NCBI GenBank assembly: GCA_905479915.1
Contig: CAJQOH010000013.1
Location: 1 to 64,000, forward strand
Reading direction: 5' to 3'
Length of the DNA stretch: 64,000 bases
DNA from: an uncultured Flavobacteriales bacterium
GTDB taxonomy: Bacteria > Bacteroidota > Bacteroidia > Flavobacteriales_E > Vicingaceae
Below the pieces are notes generated by a model that searched no databases, had not been told where the DNA came from, and saw nothing but the letters and a program-made list of their open reading frames with translations. Shown piece after piece: positions 8,055-16,538 of the stretch. The position numbers and the translations under genes were made by a program. The first letter of the stretch is position 1. Each line of letters begins with the position of its first letter.

Positions 8055-9614
8055 TTACTTTCCTTTTTTTAAGAATATATATTTAACTCCTAGATTAAAC
8101 TCAAGAGAAAAGTTGGTTGATGATTTATATGCATTGTCCTCTTTAGAAGTATTTAGAAGTCCTTGGTTGTATCTTATTCCAGGAGTTATGATAAGTGTTT
8201 TTGAAATGTATCTGTCTTGTTCAATCCCTAATATAATTCCTGCATCCAGTTTACAATAGCTATCTAATTTACGAGATACTCCATTGATATCTGATACTGC
8301 AGATCTTAAATAACTTGCATATACACCACCAATTAAGTTGGTTGAATATACTTTGTTGTCGAATGTAGATTTGTTGTTCATTTTCTTTGCCAATAAGCTA
8401 ACAGATGTATAGTTCATGTTTAAGTTTTCTTGATATGTAACACCTTCACCTTCAAATCCCCTCTTATAACCAGAAGTAGAATTTAAATTTATGTTAGTTT
8501 CAATGTTTAAATTGTCAGAAACAATAAGGCCTACAGTAGCACCTATGTTACTTCCAAAATCAAGTAAACTATTTTGTTTGTATTCAGATAATGGCGAATT
8601 TGATTTTAATGATGTGATCATTCCTTGTTTTTTTAAACCGATATTAAAACCGGCATAAATTCTTCTAGTGTAAACTCCAAACATAGAGTAAGAAGAAAAT
8701 CTTTTGGTGTTGAATACAATTTTATCATTATCCTTTTTAACCAGATATTCACTGCCTCTATACATCTGAGAAATATCTTTTTCAGATAACCTTTTTTTGT
8801 TAATGTTTGTATTGATGCCTCTTTCTGTTTCAGATTTTAATTCATCAAGTTTGTCTTTATAAATAGAACTGTAGTATTGTTGAATTTTTTCTAAAGACGC
8901 ATAATTTACATTTTCTTTACTTCTACTACGTTTTTTTGGAGCAGCAGGGTTGACAGTCTCTTTAGCGTTTTGGATTGCTGTAAATACTTTTTCCTTGTCT
9001 GATTTTTTGTTTTGTTGAGGTGTGTTTAAATTCGATTTGTTTGTGATCTTTGAATTGGAAACAACACTGTTTTTATCAGCTGTAAAGTTTTTGCTTGCTC
9101 CTTTAGAAACATTTTTTTCTGTTGAGTTAACAAATGCTGCTTCGTAAACTGAGTTTTCTTTGTTGGGTTGATTGCTTATTGTTTGTGGTTTGATTTGTGT
9201 TGTGGTATTCTTGTTTACAGAAACAGTAGCGTTGTCAGCTGTTTGGTTATCACTAGTGTTGTAGTTGTTGTACGTTAAATAACTTGCAAAAAATAAAAGA
9301 AAAATTGCAGTACCTCTAATAGCTACATTTCTCCACCATATCAGTTGATCATATCTATTTAAGGAAAGCGCTAATTTATCCCAAACAGAAGCAGTATCTA
9401 ATTGTGTAGCAAGCTTCTCCCAAACGGTGTAATCAGGTCGTTCTTCTAATTTAGAAACCTCTTTTTTGTACCAGTCACTAATAGTTTCATCAGTTAATGG
9501 AGTACTTGCATCTAAATCTCCAGATAAAGAATCCCATAGGTTTGCATCGGGCTCAACATTGTAGTTGTTAAGCTCGTCTCTGTACCAGTCTTCTATGTTG
9601 TCTAAATCTTTCAA
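8055..9614 (-). CDS. Sigma-factor-linked membrane protein with cytoplasmic repeats, one TM helix and a C-terminal beta-barrel-like domain (putative anti-sigma factor)
   Basis: 519 residues. Residues 7-34 and 46-73 are two copies of a repeat (D-W-Y-x-x-E-L..., P-D-x-x-x-W-x-x-L-x-x-x-L-D), with a third partial copy at about 76-86. A single hydrophobic helix follows at about 98-115, then a Ser/Thr/Lys/Asn-rich low-complexity stretch, and from about 310 an alternating-hydrophobic region ending in Phe/Tyr-rich strands typical of small Bacteroidota outer-membrane barrels. The start is a TTG only two bases after the stop of the ECF sigma gene, so translation is probably coupled. Position and topology suggest it holds the sigma factor at the inner membrane. 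No zinc-type (HxxxCxxC) anti-sigma motif is present. Confidence 0.65.
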   Translation of the reverse strand: MKDLDNIEDWYRDELNNYNVEPDANLWDSLSGDLDASTPLTDETISDWYKKEVSKLEERPDYTVWEKLATQLDTASVWDKLALSLNRYDQLIWWRNVAIRGTAIFLLFFASYLTYNNYNTSDNQTADNATVSVNKNTTTQIKPQTISNQPNKENSVYEAAFVNSTEKNVSKGASKNFTADKNSVVSNSKITNKSNLNTPQQNKKSDKEKVFTAIQNAKETVNPAAPKKRSRSKENVNYASLEKIQQYYSSIYKDKLDELKSETERGINTNINKKRLSEKDISQMYRGSEYLVKKDNDKIVFNTKRFSSYSMFGVYTRRIYAGFNIGLKKQGMITSLKSNSPLSEYKQNSLLDFGSNIGATVGLIVSDNLNIETNINLNSTSGYKRGFEGEGVTYQENLNMNYTSVSLLAKKMNNKSTFDNKVYSTNLIGGVYASYLRSAVSDINGVSRKLDSYCKLDAGIILGIEQDRYISKTLIITPGIRYNQGLLNTSKEDNAYKSSTNFSLEFNLGVKYIFLKKGK

Positions 9615-9616
9615 CC

Positions 9617-10147
9617 TTATCTTATGTAATATTTATTCACTAAATCTCTTAAAACACTTTTTGCTTTTGATAATTGAGATTTTGATGTTCCGACACTAAT
9701 GTTTAGCATGTCGGCAATTTCTTTGTGTTTGTAACCTTCTACAGTGTAAAGGTTAAATATAGTTTTTGCTCCATGAGGAAGCATGTTTATGATATCTGAT
9801 AAATCACTTGATTTTGAAATTTCCGAAGTATCATCAAAACCTCCTGCGAGGTATACTGATTCTTGAAAATCAACATTGGTCATTCGATTTGTTTTCCTGA
9901 AATGATCAATGGCTGTATTTACAATTATTCTTCTAATCCAAGCATTTAAGCTCCAGGCATCATTGTATTTGTCAAACTTTTTAAATACTTTAAAGAAGCC
10001 ATCATGTAAGATGTCCTGAGCCAATGCCCTGTCTTTGGTGTAAGTTAGACAAACGCCAAACATTTTAGAAGCAAACATGTTGTAGAGTGCTTCTTGGTGT
10101 TTTCTGCTGCCTTTATAGCAACCTTCTATGATTTCTTCTAATTCCAA
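9617..10147 (-). CDS. RNA polymerase sigma factor, ECF (sigma-70) family
   Basis: A 176-residue ECF sigma factor. Region 2 is seen in the first half (Y-N-M-F-A-S-K-M-F-G-V-C-L, then A-Q-D-I-L-H-D-G-F, then A-W-I-R-R-I-I-V-N-T-A), and region 4 in the second half (G-Y-K-H-K-E-I-A-D-M-L-N-I-S-V-G-T-S-K-S-Q-L), the promoter-recognition helix-turn-helix. The only usable start is a TTG at 10147, because an in-frame TAG lies a short way upstream with no ATG between. It heads an operon with the membrane protein and the exported hypothetical, and would direct RNA polymerase to a small envelope-related regulon. The target promoters are not known. Confidence 0.92.
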   Translation of the reverse strand: MELEEIIEGCYKGSRKHQEALYNMFASKMFGVCLTYTKDRALAQDILHDGFFKVFKKFDKYNDAWSLNAWIRRIIVNTAIDHFRKTNRMTNVDFQESVYLAGGFDDTSEISKSSDLSDIINMLPHGAKTIFNLYTVEGYKHKEIADMLNISVGTSKSQLSKAKSVLRDLVNKYYIR

Positions 10148-10300
10148 GTTGGTGTAAATATTTTGAATATTACGCTAGTAATACGGGTAAACATTAAAAA
10201 AGGTTGTAGCGATATTGAAGATTTGTTTTTGGGAATAAAATTATGTTGAAATGTTGTGAAAAAAAAGGGTTGTATAAAACGTTCAATTTGTCGTTCTTTC

Positions 10301-10308
10301 TAACTTTG
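10301..10308 (+). promoter_or_regulatory. -7 element of purL
   Basis: TAACTTTG matches TAnnTTTG exactly and ends 23 bases before the ATG, giving a leader of about 18 bases. No TTG at the -33 distance is seen. Confidence 0.5.
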
Positions 10309-10331
10309 CAACATCAATAAAAAAATATAAA

Positions 10332-13300
10332 ATGATAGTATTCTTTAAGACGAAATCAGAAAAAATTATTGCAGTCCAATTTCAAGTTGAAATGAACGAA
10401 AGTGATTTGCCAAAACTGAATTGGTTGTTGGCTGGGGAGCGATTAAATGATTCAGAATTATCTGGATTTTTTATTGGCCCGAGAGCAGCTATGGTTTCTC
10501 CTTGGAGTACCAATGCAGTTGAGATTACTCAGAATATGGCAATCGATAATATTGTTAGAATTGAAGAGTATATCATTGCAGAATCTAAAGATGTTGCTTA
10601 CGATCCAATGTTAGCAAATATGTTTACTTCATTGACTCAAACTTTGTTTGATGTTGATATTAAACCAGAAAGTATTATTTCGGTTGATGATATTGCTGCT
10701 TATAATAAGGCAGAAGGTTTGGCTTTAAGTGATGAGGAAGTAACTTATCTAGAAAATGTTTCTCAGCGTGTAGGTAGAAAATTAACGGATAGCGAAGTGT
10801 TTGGTTTTTCTCAAGTAAACTCAGAACACTGTCGTCATAAAATATTTAACGGGAAATTTATTATTGATGGAGAAGAAAAACCTTCTTCATTATTTAATTT
10901 AATTCGTAAAACATCAAAAGAAAATCCAAATACAATAGTATCTGCATATAAAGATAATGTTAGTTTTGTTGAGGGCCCAAAAGCAATGCAGTTTGCTCCA
11001 GAGACTCAAAATAAAGCAGATTTTTTCGAAACAAAAGAGATTGATACAGTACTTTCTTTAAAGGCTGAAACGCATAATTTCCCTACTACAGTTGAGCCTT
11101 TTAATGGTGCAGCAACTGGTGCAGGTGGAGAAATTAGAGATAGAATGGCTGGAGGACAAGGTTCTGTACCAATGGCAGGAACAGCAGTTTATATGACTGC
11201 TTATTCTCGATTAGAGAAAGATAGAAATTGGGAAAACGGTTTGGCTGAAAGAGATTGGTTGTATCAAACCCCAATGGATATATTAATTAAGGCTTCTGAC
11301 GGAGCTTCAGATTTTGGAAATAAATTTGGACAACCATTAATTAATGGATCAGTTTTAACTTTTGAGCATACCGAAGAAGGAAAAAAGTTCGGTTTCGATA
11401 AGGTAATAATGCAAGCCGGAGGAATTGGATATGGAAAACACCAAGATGCATTAAAACACGTCCCTGAAAAAGGAGATAAAATTGTTGTTTTAGGTGGTGA
11501 TAATTATCGAATTGGAATGGGAGGAAGTTCTGTTTCTTCTGTTGCAACAGGTGAATTTAATAGTGCAATTGAATTGAATGCTATTCAACGATCAAATCCA
11601 GAAATGCAAAAAAGAGCATGTAATGCAGTTAGGGCTTTTGTAGAATCAACTAACAATCCGATAGTTTCTATTCATGACCATGGTGCTGGTGGGCATTTAA
11701 ATTGTCTTTCTGAATTGGTTGAAGAAGTTGGAGGAACTATTAACTTAAGAAGTTTGCCCGTAGGAGATCCAACTTTATCTGCTAAAGAAATTGTTGGTAA
11801 CGAATCTCAAGAAAGAATGGGATTAGTTATTAAGCAAGAAGACGTTGCTCTATTACAAGAGATTTGTGAAAGAGAAAGATCACCAATGTATGTGGTTGGA
11901 GACATTACAATGGATCATAATTTTAAATTTGAAGATGAAGAAACGGGCGAAGATCCAATTGATCTTCAAATTGAAGATATGTTTGGAAGTCCTCCAAAAT
12001 CAGTAATTACTGATACTACTTTAAATACAAAGTTTGAAGCTGTAGCTTATGAAAGCAATCAAATTGAAAGCTACTTAAAACAAGTGTTACAGTTAGAAGC
12101 TGTTGCTTGTAAAGATTGGTTAACCAATAAAGTTGATAGATCGGTAACAGGTAAAATTGCCAAACAACAAACAACTGGAGAAATTCAATTGCCATTGAAC
12201 AATGTGGGGGTTGTAGCATTAGATTTTAAAGGTAAATCAGGAATTGCTACAGCTTTAGGTCATGCTCCAGTAAATGGTTTAATTAATCCGAAACACGGAA
12301 GTAAAATGGCTATTGCAGAAGCATTAACAAACATTGTTTGGGCACCTTTTAAAGAAGGGTTGAAATCTGTTTCATTAAGTGCTAACTGGATGTGGCCTTG
12401 TAAAAATGAAGGAGAAGATGCTCGTTTATATGAAGCTGTTGAGGCCGTAAGTGATTTTGCGTGTAACCTAGGGATTAACATTCCTACAGGAAAGGATTCT
12501 CTTTCTATGGTACAGAAATATAAAGATGATGCAGTTTATGCTCCAGGAACAGTAATTATTTCTGCTTCTGGAGAAGTTTCCGATGTTAAAAAAGTAGTAG
12601 AACCTACTTTAGTTGATGCTGATAATTCTTCATTAATACTAGTAGATTTTTCTAAAGGAAAATTTGAATTGGGGGGATCTTCTCTAGCTCAGGTTTTAAA
12701 TAAGATTGGAGATTCTAGCCCTACAGTTCATGATGACGATTATTTTGCAAGAGCCTTTAATACGGTTCAGAAATTAATTAACGATGGACATGTGTTGGCA
12801 GGACATGATATTTCTTCAGGTGGTTTAATTACTACATTGTTAGAAATGAATTTTGCAAACTCAACGGGTGGAGTAGATGTTAATTTTTCTTCTGTAGAAG
12901 AGAAAGATTTAACGAAGATTTTATTTAGTGAAATTGCAGCTGTTGTTCTTCAAGTTTCTGATAGTAGTACTGTTGTATCTGAATTTGGTAAAAATGGAAT
13001 TCATGCACATATCATAGGAACAACTTCTAGTGATAGAGCAATTAACATTAAACATCATGGTGCAGAATTGAATTTTGATATTGATGAGATGAGAGATGTT
13101 TGGTATAAAACATCTTACTTGTTAGATCAAAAACAATCTACAGAACAATTGGCAACAGAGCGTTTTGAGACTTATAAAAAGACAATCTTAGCGTATAAAT
13201 TTCCAGAGAACTTTACTGGGAAACTTTCGGACTATGCTGTTGAACATGGTAGGAAAAATAAAACAGGAATTAAAGCAGCAATCATTCGAGAGAAAGGAGT

Positions 13301-14012
13301 TAATGGTGATAGAGAAATGGCTTACTCTTTATTCTTAGCGGGATTTGATGTGAAAGATGTTCATATGACTGATTTAATTTCAGGTAGAGAAGATTTAAGT
13401 GATGTAAATATGATTGTTTATGTTGGTGGATTCTCTAACTCTGATGTGTTGGGTTCTGCCAAAGGTTGGGCTGGAGCATTCTTGTACAATCTAAAAGCAA
13501 AACAAGCTTTAGATAATTTTTATGCAAGACCAGATACTTTAAGTTTAGGAGTTTGTAATGGCTGTCAGTTAATGATGGAGCTAGGTTTAATCGAATCTAA
13601 AGGCGCAACACAACCTATGCATCACAATGCTTCTGGTAAATTTGAGTCAGGTTACTTAAATGTAGAAATTCCGGAGAATAATTCTGTGATGTTAAATTCA
13701 TTAGCAGGAAGTAAATTAGGTATTTGGGTAGCTCATGGTGAAGGTCGTTTCTTGTTTGAAGGAGCAGAAGAAGATTACAACATTTCAATGAAATACTCTT
13801 CTAACCATTATCCAGCGAATCCAAACAAGTCTGAATTTAATACTGCCGGTATTTGTTCTGATGATGGACGTCATTTAGCAATGATGCCCCATTTAGAAAG
13901 AATTATTTTCCCTTGGCAAGCAGGTCATTATCCAGTAGATAAAAAACAAGATGAAGTTACACCTTGGTTTGAGGCTTTTGTTAACGCAAAGAAGTGGGTG
14001 GAGAACAATTGA
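10332..14012 (+). CDS. purL: Phosphoribosylformylglycinamidine synthase (single-chain)
   Basis: A 1226-residue enzyme for the fourth step of purine synthesis: FGAR plus glutamine plus ATP to FGAM. It is the large fused form: an N-terminal PurS-like domain (about 1-140), a linker with S-E-H-C-R-H-K, two AIRS-like ATP-binding halves (for example K-A-E-T-H-N-F-P-T and later G-H-D-I-S-S-G-G), and a C-terminal glutaminase domain. In the glutaminase the nucleophile Cys is in GVCNGCQLMMELG (about residue 1075), and the partner His/Glu are in P-H-L-E-R near the end. Length is slightly below the usual 1290 of proteobacterial PurL but all domains are present. Monocistronic, with a strong terminator. 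Confidence 0.96.
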   Translation: MIVFFKTKSEKIIAVQFQVEMNESDLPKLNWLLAGERLNDSELSGFFIGPRAAMVSPWSTNAVEITQNMAIDNIVRIEEYIIAESKDVAYDPMLANMFTSLTQTLFDVDIKPESIISVDDIAAYNKAEGLALSDEEVTYLENVSQRVGRKLTDSEVFGFSQVNSEHCRHKIFNGKFIIDGEEKPSSLFNLIRKTSKENPNTIVSAYKDNVSFVEGPKAMQFAPETQNKADFFETKEIDTVLSLKAETHNFPTTVEPFNGAATGAGGEIRDRMAGGQGSVPMAGTAVYMTAYSRLEKDRNWENGLAERDWLYQTPMDILIKASDGASDFGNKFGQPLINGSVLTFEHTEEGKKFGFDKVIMQAGGIGYGKHQDALKHVPEKGDKIVVLGGDNYRIGMGGSSVSSVATGEFNSAIELNAIQRSNPEMQKRACNAVRAFVESTNNPIVSIHDHGAGGHLNCLSELVEEVGGTINLRSLPVGDPTLSAKEIVGNESQERMGLVIKQEDVALLQEICERERSPMYVVGDITMDHNFKFEDEETGEDPIDLQIEDMFGSPPKSVITDTTLNTKFEAVAYESNQIESYLKQVLQLEAVACKDWLTNKVDRSVTGKIAKQQTTGEIQLPLNNVGVVALDFKGKSGIATALGHAPVNGLINPKHGSKMAIAEALTNIVWAPFKEGLKSVSLSANWMWPCKNEGEDARLYEAVEAVSDFACNLGINIPTGKDSLSMVQKYKDDAVYAPGTVIISASGEVSDVKKVVEPTLVDADNSSLILVDFSKGKFELGGSSLAQVLNKIGDSSPTVHDDDYFARAFNTVQKLINDGHVLAGHDISSGGLITTLLEMNFANSTGGVDVNFSSVEEKDLTKILFSEIAAVVLQVSDSSTVVSEFGKNGIHAHIIGTTSSDRAINIKHHGAELNFDIDEMRDVWYKTSYLLDQKQSTEQLATERFETYKKTILAYKFPENFTGKLSDYAVEHGRKNKTGIKAAIIREKGVNGDREMAYSLFLAGFDVKDVHMTDLISGREDLSDVNMIVYVGGFSNSDVLGSAKGWAGAFLYNLKAKQALDNFYARPDTLSLGVCNGCQLMMELGLIESKGATQPMHHNASGKFESGYLNVEIPENNSVMLNSLAGSKLGIWVAHGEGRFLFEGAEEDYNISMKYSSNHYPANPNKSEFNTAGICSDDGRHLAMMPHLERIIFPWQAGHYPVDKKQDEVTPWFEAFVNAKKWVENN

Positions 14013-14028
14013 TTTTAAATTACTCATC

Positions 14029-14067
14029 AAAAAAAAGCTTATCTCTAAATTAGATAGGCTTTTTTTT
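14029..14067 (+). terminator. Terminator of purL
   Basis: The stem AAAAAAGCTTATCTCTA/TTAGATAGGCTTTTTT, with a bulge, is followed by a T-run, about 17 bases after the stop codon. Confidence 0.75.
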
Positions 14068-14237
14068 GTAATGAAAAACTGTTGTTTTCCCTTGTGGCTA
14101 GCACTTATTTAAATCAGTGCTTACACTGGTCTTTTTTACCGTAAATACGCACATCTTTAATTGGTTCTGAACAATAATTTTAATACTAAATATTCTTAAT
14201 TACAAAAGTTAAGAAGTGTAGTTTATTATTATATGTT

Positions 14238-16082
14238 ATGAAAAAAATAGGGGCACATTTTTTTATTACTTTTTTCTTATTTTCAGGAGTTTTTGCTCAA
14301 ACTGGTCCTGGCGGAGTAGGATCAACAGATGGAACCTCTAATTTAGACTTTTGGTTTGATGCCAGTAAGGAAGTTTACAATGATGTAGGGACAACATTAT
14401 CTACTAATAATCAAACTGTTCAACAGTGGAATGATCAATCTGGAAATAATCACAACGCTGCACAAGGAACTTCTGCCAAAAGACCTATTTATAAAACTAG
14501 TATTTTAAATGGCTATCCTGTTGTTGAATTTGATGGGACAAAAACTACATCAGCAAATACAAATTTGATGAGTTTTGCATATTCACACGGTGTGAATATA
14601 GATATTTTTGTTGTAGTAGAAGGTAGTTATATATCTCAAAATCAATTGATTAACATTAGTGGTAATGGAGGGGTTACCCTTTCAAGAACTAGTGCTACTA
14701 ATCTTAGAGGGAAATATTATGATGGTACTACTACTGGTAGTGTTAATATGTCAATAATTGATGGAGATCCTTTTATTGCAAATTATGATTTTAACGCTGG
14801 AGGGAATTCAGAATTATACAATATGGGAACTTCTGTAGGGGCAGCTACTTCTAATGCTCGTACTGTTTCTGCTGGAACAACTTATATTGGTAACCACGGT
14901 AGTGCTATAAGACCTTGGAATGGCGGTGTTGCAGAAGTCTTTTGTTTTAGAGGAAACGTTATAAATGACGCTCGGAGAATAATTATAAACAATTACTTAG
15001 CAGCTAAATATGGACTTTCTCTTACTTCAAATGACACTTATGATGAGGATGACACTGGTTATGACCATGATGTCGCTGGTATTGGTAGGGTTGATGCTTC
15101 TAACATTCATAACGATGCTCAAGGAACAGGTATGGTTAGAATATTAAACCCTGGTCATCTTGATGACGATGAGTTTCTTATTTGGGGACATGATAATGGT
15201 GTAGCTGAAGGAATTGAAAAAACAGACATACCTGTAGGTATTCAAGCTCGTTTTGAAAGAGTTTGGCGAGTAAGTGAAAGAAATGCAGCTAATACAAGTG
15301 ATGTAAATGTTGGAACAGTAGATATGAGATTTGATTTAACAGGATTAGGTTCAGTAACAGCAACCGATTTACGTTTGCTAATTGATCTTGATGATGATGG
15401 AACATTTGCAGATGAAACACCTATAAGTGGTGCAACAAGTTTAGGTTCTAATATTTATGAATTTAGTCAGGTTCCAGGAGGGGCTGCAGGACTAGAAAAT
15501 AATAGAAGGTTTACACTAGCTACAATTAATTCAATTCAAACTCCACTTCCAATTGAGTTAATCAATTTTACTATTCAGCTTACAGATGAAGCTACAGTTA
15601 AATTGAGTTGGAAAACATTAACAGAAACAAATAATGATTATTTCACTATTGAACGCTCTAAAAAAGTAGGGAATTGGGAGGTGATTGATGAGGTTGTAGG
15701 TGCAGGGAATTCTTCTTCATTATTAAGTTATCATAGCTTTGACAATAAGCCTTATATCGGCATATCTTATTATCGTTTAAAGCAAACCGATTTTGATGGG
15801 GAGTATAGTTATTCTGATATAGTAGCTGTTGATAGTAGAATGAAAAAGGGTGGAGAAATAGTCATGTACCCTAATCCAGTAAACGATCAACTAACAATTT
15901 TAAATGAAGAAATGGATTTAGAGAAAGTTAGTATTTACAATGTACTTGGAAAGGAGATTGTCTTAAAGGGACGAATAGTTGGTTATTCAGAATCAAAAAT
16001 AATTATTGATTTTTCTGCTCTTGCAAGTGGTGTGTATTATGTTAAAGTGAATAATAAAATTCAAAAATTTCATAAAAAGTAA
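14238..16082 (+). CDS. Large secreted T9SS-sorted protein with LamG/concanavalin-like domain
   Basis: 614 residues with a clear signal peptide (MKKIGAHFFITFFLF, ending near F-A-Q). Residues about 30-255 form a laminin-G/concanavalin-like beta-sandwich (F-W-F-D-A-S, W-N-D-Q-S-G-N-N-H-N-A, P-V-V-E-F-D-G). A middle region rich in Asp follows (D-D-D-G-T-F-A-D-E). The C terminus has the type IX secretion pattern: a P-I-E-L-I-N-F linker typical of these proteins, then Y-P-N-P-V-N-D-Q-L, I-Y-N-V-L-G, and a final G-V-Y-Y-V-K-V. It would be exported through the T9SS and attached to the surface or released; its ligand is unknown. It is a single gene with no clear promoter box or downstream terminator. 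Confidence 0.85.
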   Translation: MKKIGAHFFITFFLFSGVFAQTGPGGVGSTDGTSNLDFWFDASKEVYNDVGTTLSTNNQTVQQWNDQSGNNHNAAQGTSAKRPIYKTSILNGYPVVEFDGTKTTSANTNLMSFAYSHGVNIDIFVVVEGSYISQNQLINISGNGGVTLSRTSATNLRGKYYDGTTTGSVNMSIIDGDPFIANYDFNAGGNSELYNMGTSVGAATSNARTVSAGTTYIGNHGSAIRPWNGGVAEVFCFRGNVINDARRIIINNYLAAKYGLSLTSNDTYDEDDTGYDHDVAGIGRVDASNIHNDAQGTGMVRILNPGHLDDDEFLIWGHDNGVAEGIEKTDIPVGIQARFERVWRVSERNAANTSDVNVGTVDMRFDLTGLGSVTATDLRLLIDLDDDGTFADETPISGATSLGSNIYEFSQVPGGAAGLENNRRFTLATINSIQTPLPIELINFTIQLTDEATVKLSWKTLTETNNDYFTIERSKKVGNWEVIDEVVGAGNSSSLLSYHSFDNKPYIGISYYRLKQTDFDGEYSYSDIVAVDSRMKKGGEIVMYPNPVNDQLTILNEEMDLEKVSIYNVLGKEIVLKGRIVGYSESKIIIDFSALASGVYYVKVNNKIQKFHKK

Positions 16083-16260
16083 AGTATAGTTGATGAAAAA
16101 TACTAAAAATAACTTTTTAAGTTAGCTATCTTTTGTTTGCTAAAGTTGATTCTTAGGTTTTAAATTAGAAAAATCAAGTTATTCCAAAATGCGTAGTCTT
16201 AATTTTTTGAGTAAAACATTGATTTCTTGATGGGTTTTCTAAACTTTTTTTGTGAAGCTG

Positions 16261-16290
16261 TTGTTGAAATACTAAAAAGTAGTATTTTTG
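16261..16290 (+). promoter_or_regulatory. Promoter of tRNA-Leu
   Basis: TTG (16261-16263), exactly 19 bases, TATTTTTG (16283-16290): a perfect match to the Bacteroidota primary sigma consensus. The expected transcript start is a few bases before the tRNA at 16301. A 7-bp inverted repeat (AAATACT...AGTATTT) overlaps the -7 box, perhaps by chance. Confidence 0.8.
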
Positions 16291-16300
16291 CGATCCTTTT

Positions 16301-16382
16301 GCAGGCGTGGTGGAATTGGTAGACACGCTAGACTTAGGATCTAGTGCCGCGAGGTGTGAGAGTTCGAGTCTCTCCGCCTGTA
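16301..16382 (+). tRNA. tRNA-Leu (anticodon TAG)
   Basis: The cloverleaf has acceptor GCAGGCG/CGCCTGT, anticodon stem CTAGA/TCTAG around loop CTTAGGA (anticodon TAG), a long variable arm (TGCCGCGAGGTGT region) as in class II tRNAs, and T-arm GAGAG-TTCGAGT-CTCTC. The discriminator is A and is followed by CAA, so CCA is not encoded. Confidence 0.96.
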
Positions 16383-16386
16383 CAAA

Positions 16387-16421
16387 GAAAAAGGTATAAG
16401 GGTTAACCTTGTACCTTTTTT
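16387..16421 (+). terminator. Terminator of tRNA-Leu
   Basis: The stem AAAAAGGTATAAGG/CCTTGTACCTTTTT (one mismatch) around loop GTTAA ends in six T, immediately after the tRNA. Confidence 0.85.
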
Positions 16422-16434
16422 AATTAGTGAAAAC

Positions 16435-16516
16435 CTGTTTTGTTTTCAAAACAGCAATTTGAACTATCCTGTTGAGAAACAGGATCCAAATTATTAAACT
16501 CAGCTCTTTTGGCTGA
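16435..16516 (+). promoter_or_regulatory. Structured leader before trigger factor: three consecutive hairpins
   Basis: Three separate inverted repeats lie between the tRNA-Leu terminator and tig: CTGTTTT-GTTTTC-AAAACAG (16435-16454), ATCCTGTT-GAGA-AACAGGAT (16466-16485) and TCAGC-TCTTTTG-GCTGA (16500-16516). None has a proper terminator T-run. They end 22 bases before the tig ATG. No exact TAnnTTTG box is found here, so it is not clear where the tig transcript begins. Confidence 0.5.
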
Positions 16517-16538
16517 AACTTATATAAAAAGTAACATT

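Noticed and set aside
8008-8259. 83-residue plus-strand ORF
   Set aside because: Antisense to the end of the sigma-linked membrane protein; no signal or domain.
16509-16538. Longer start for trigger factor (TTG)
   Set aside because: It would begin inside a leader hairpin and adds residues not seen in the family; the ATG at 16539 fits.
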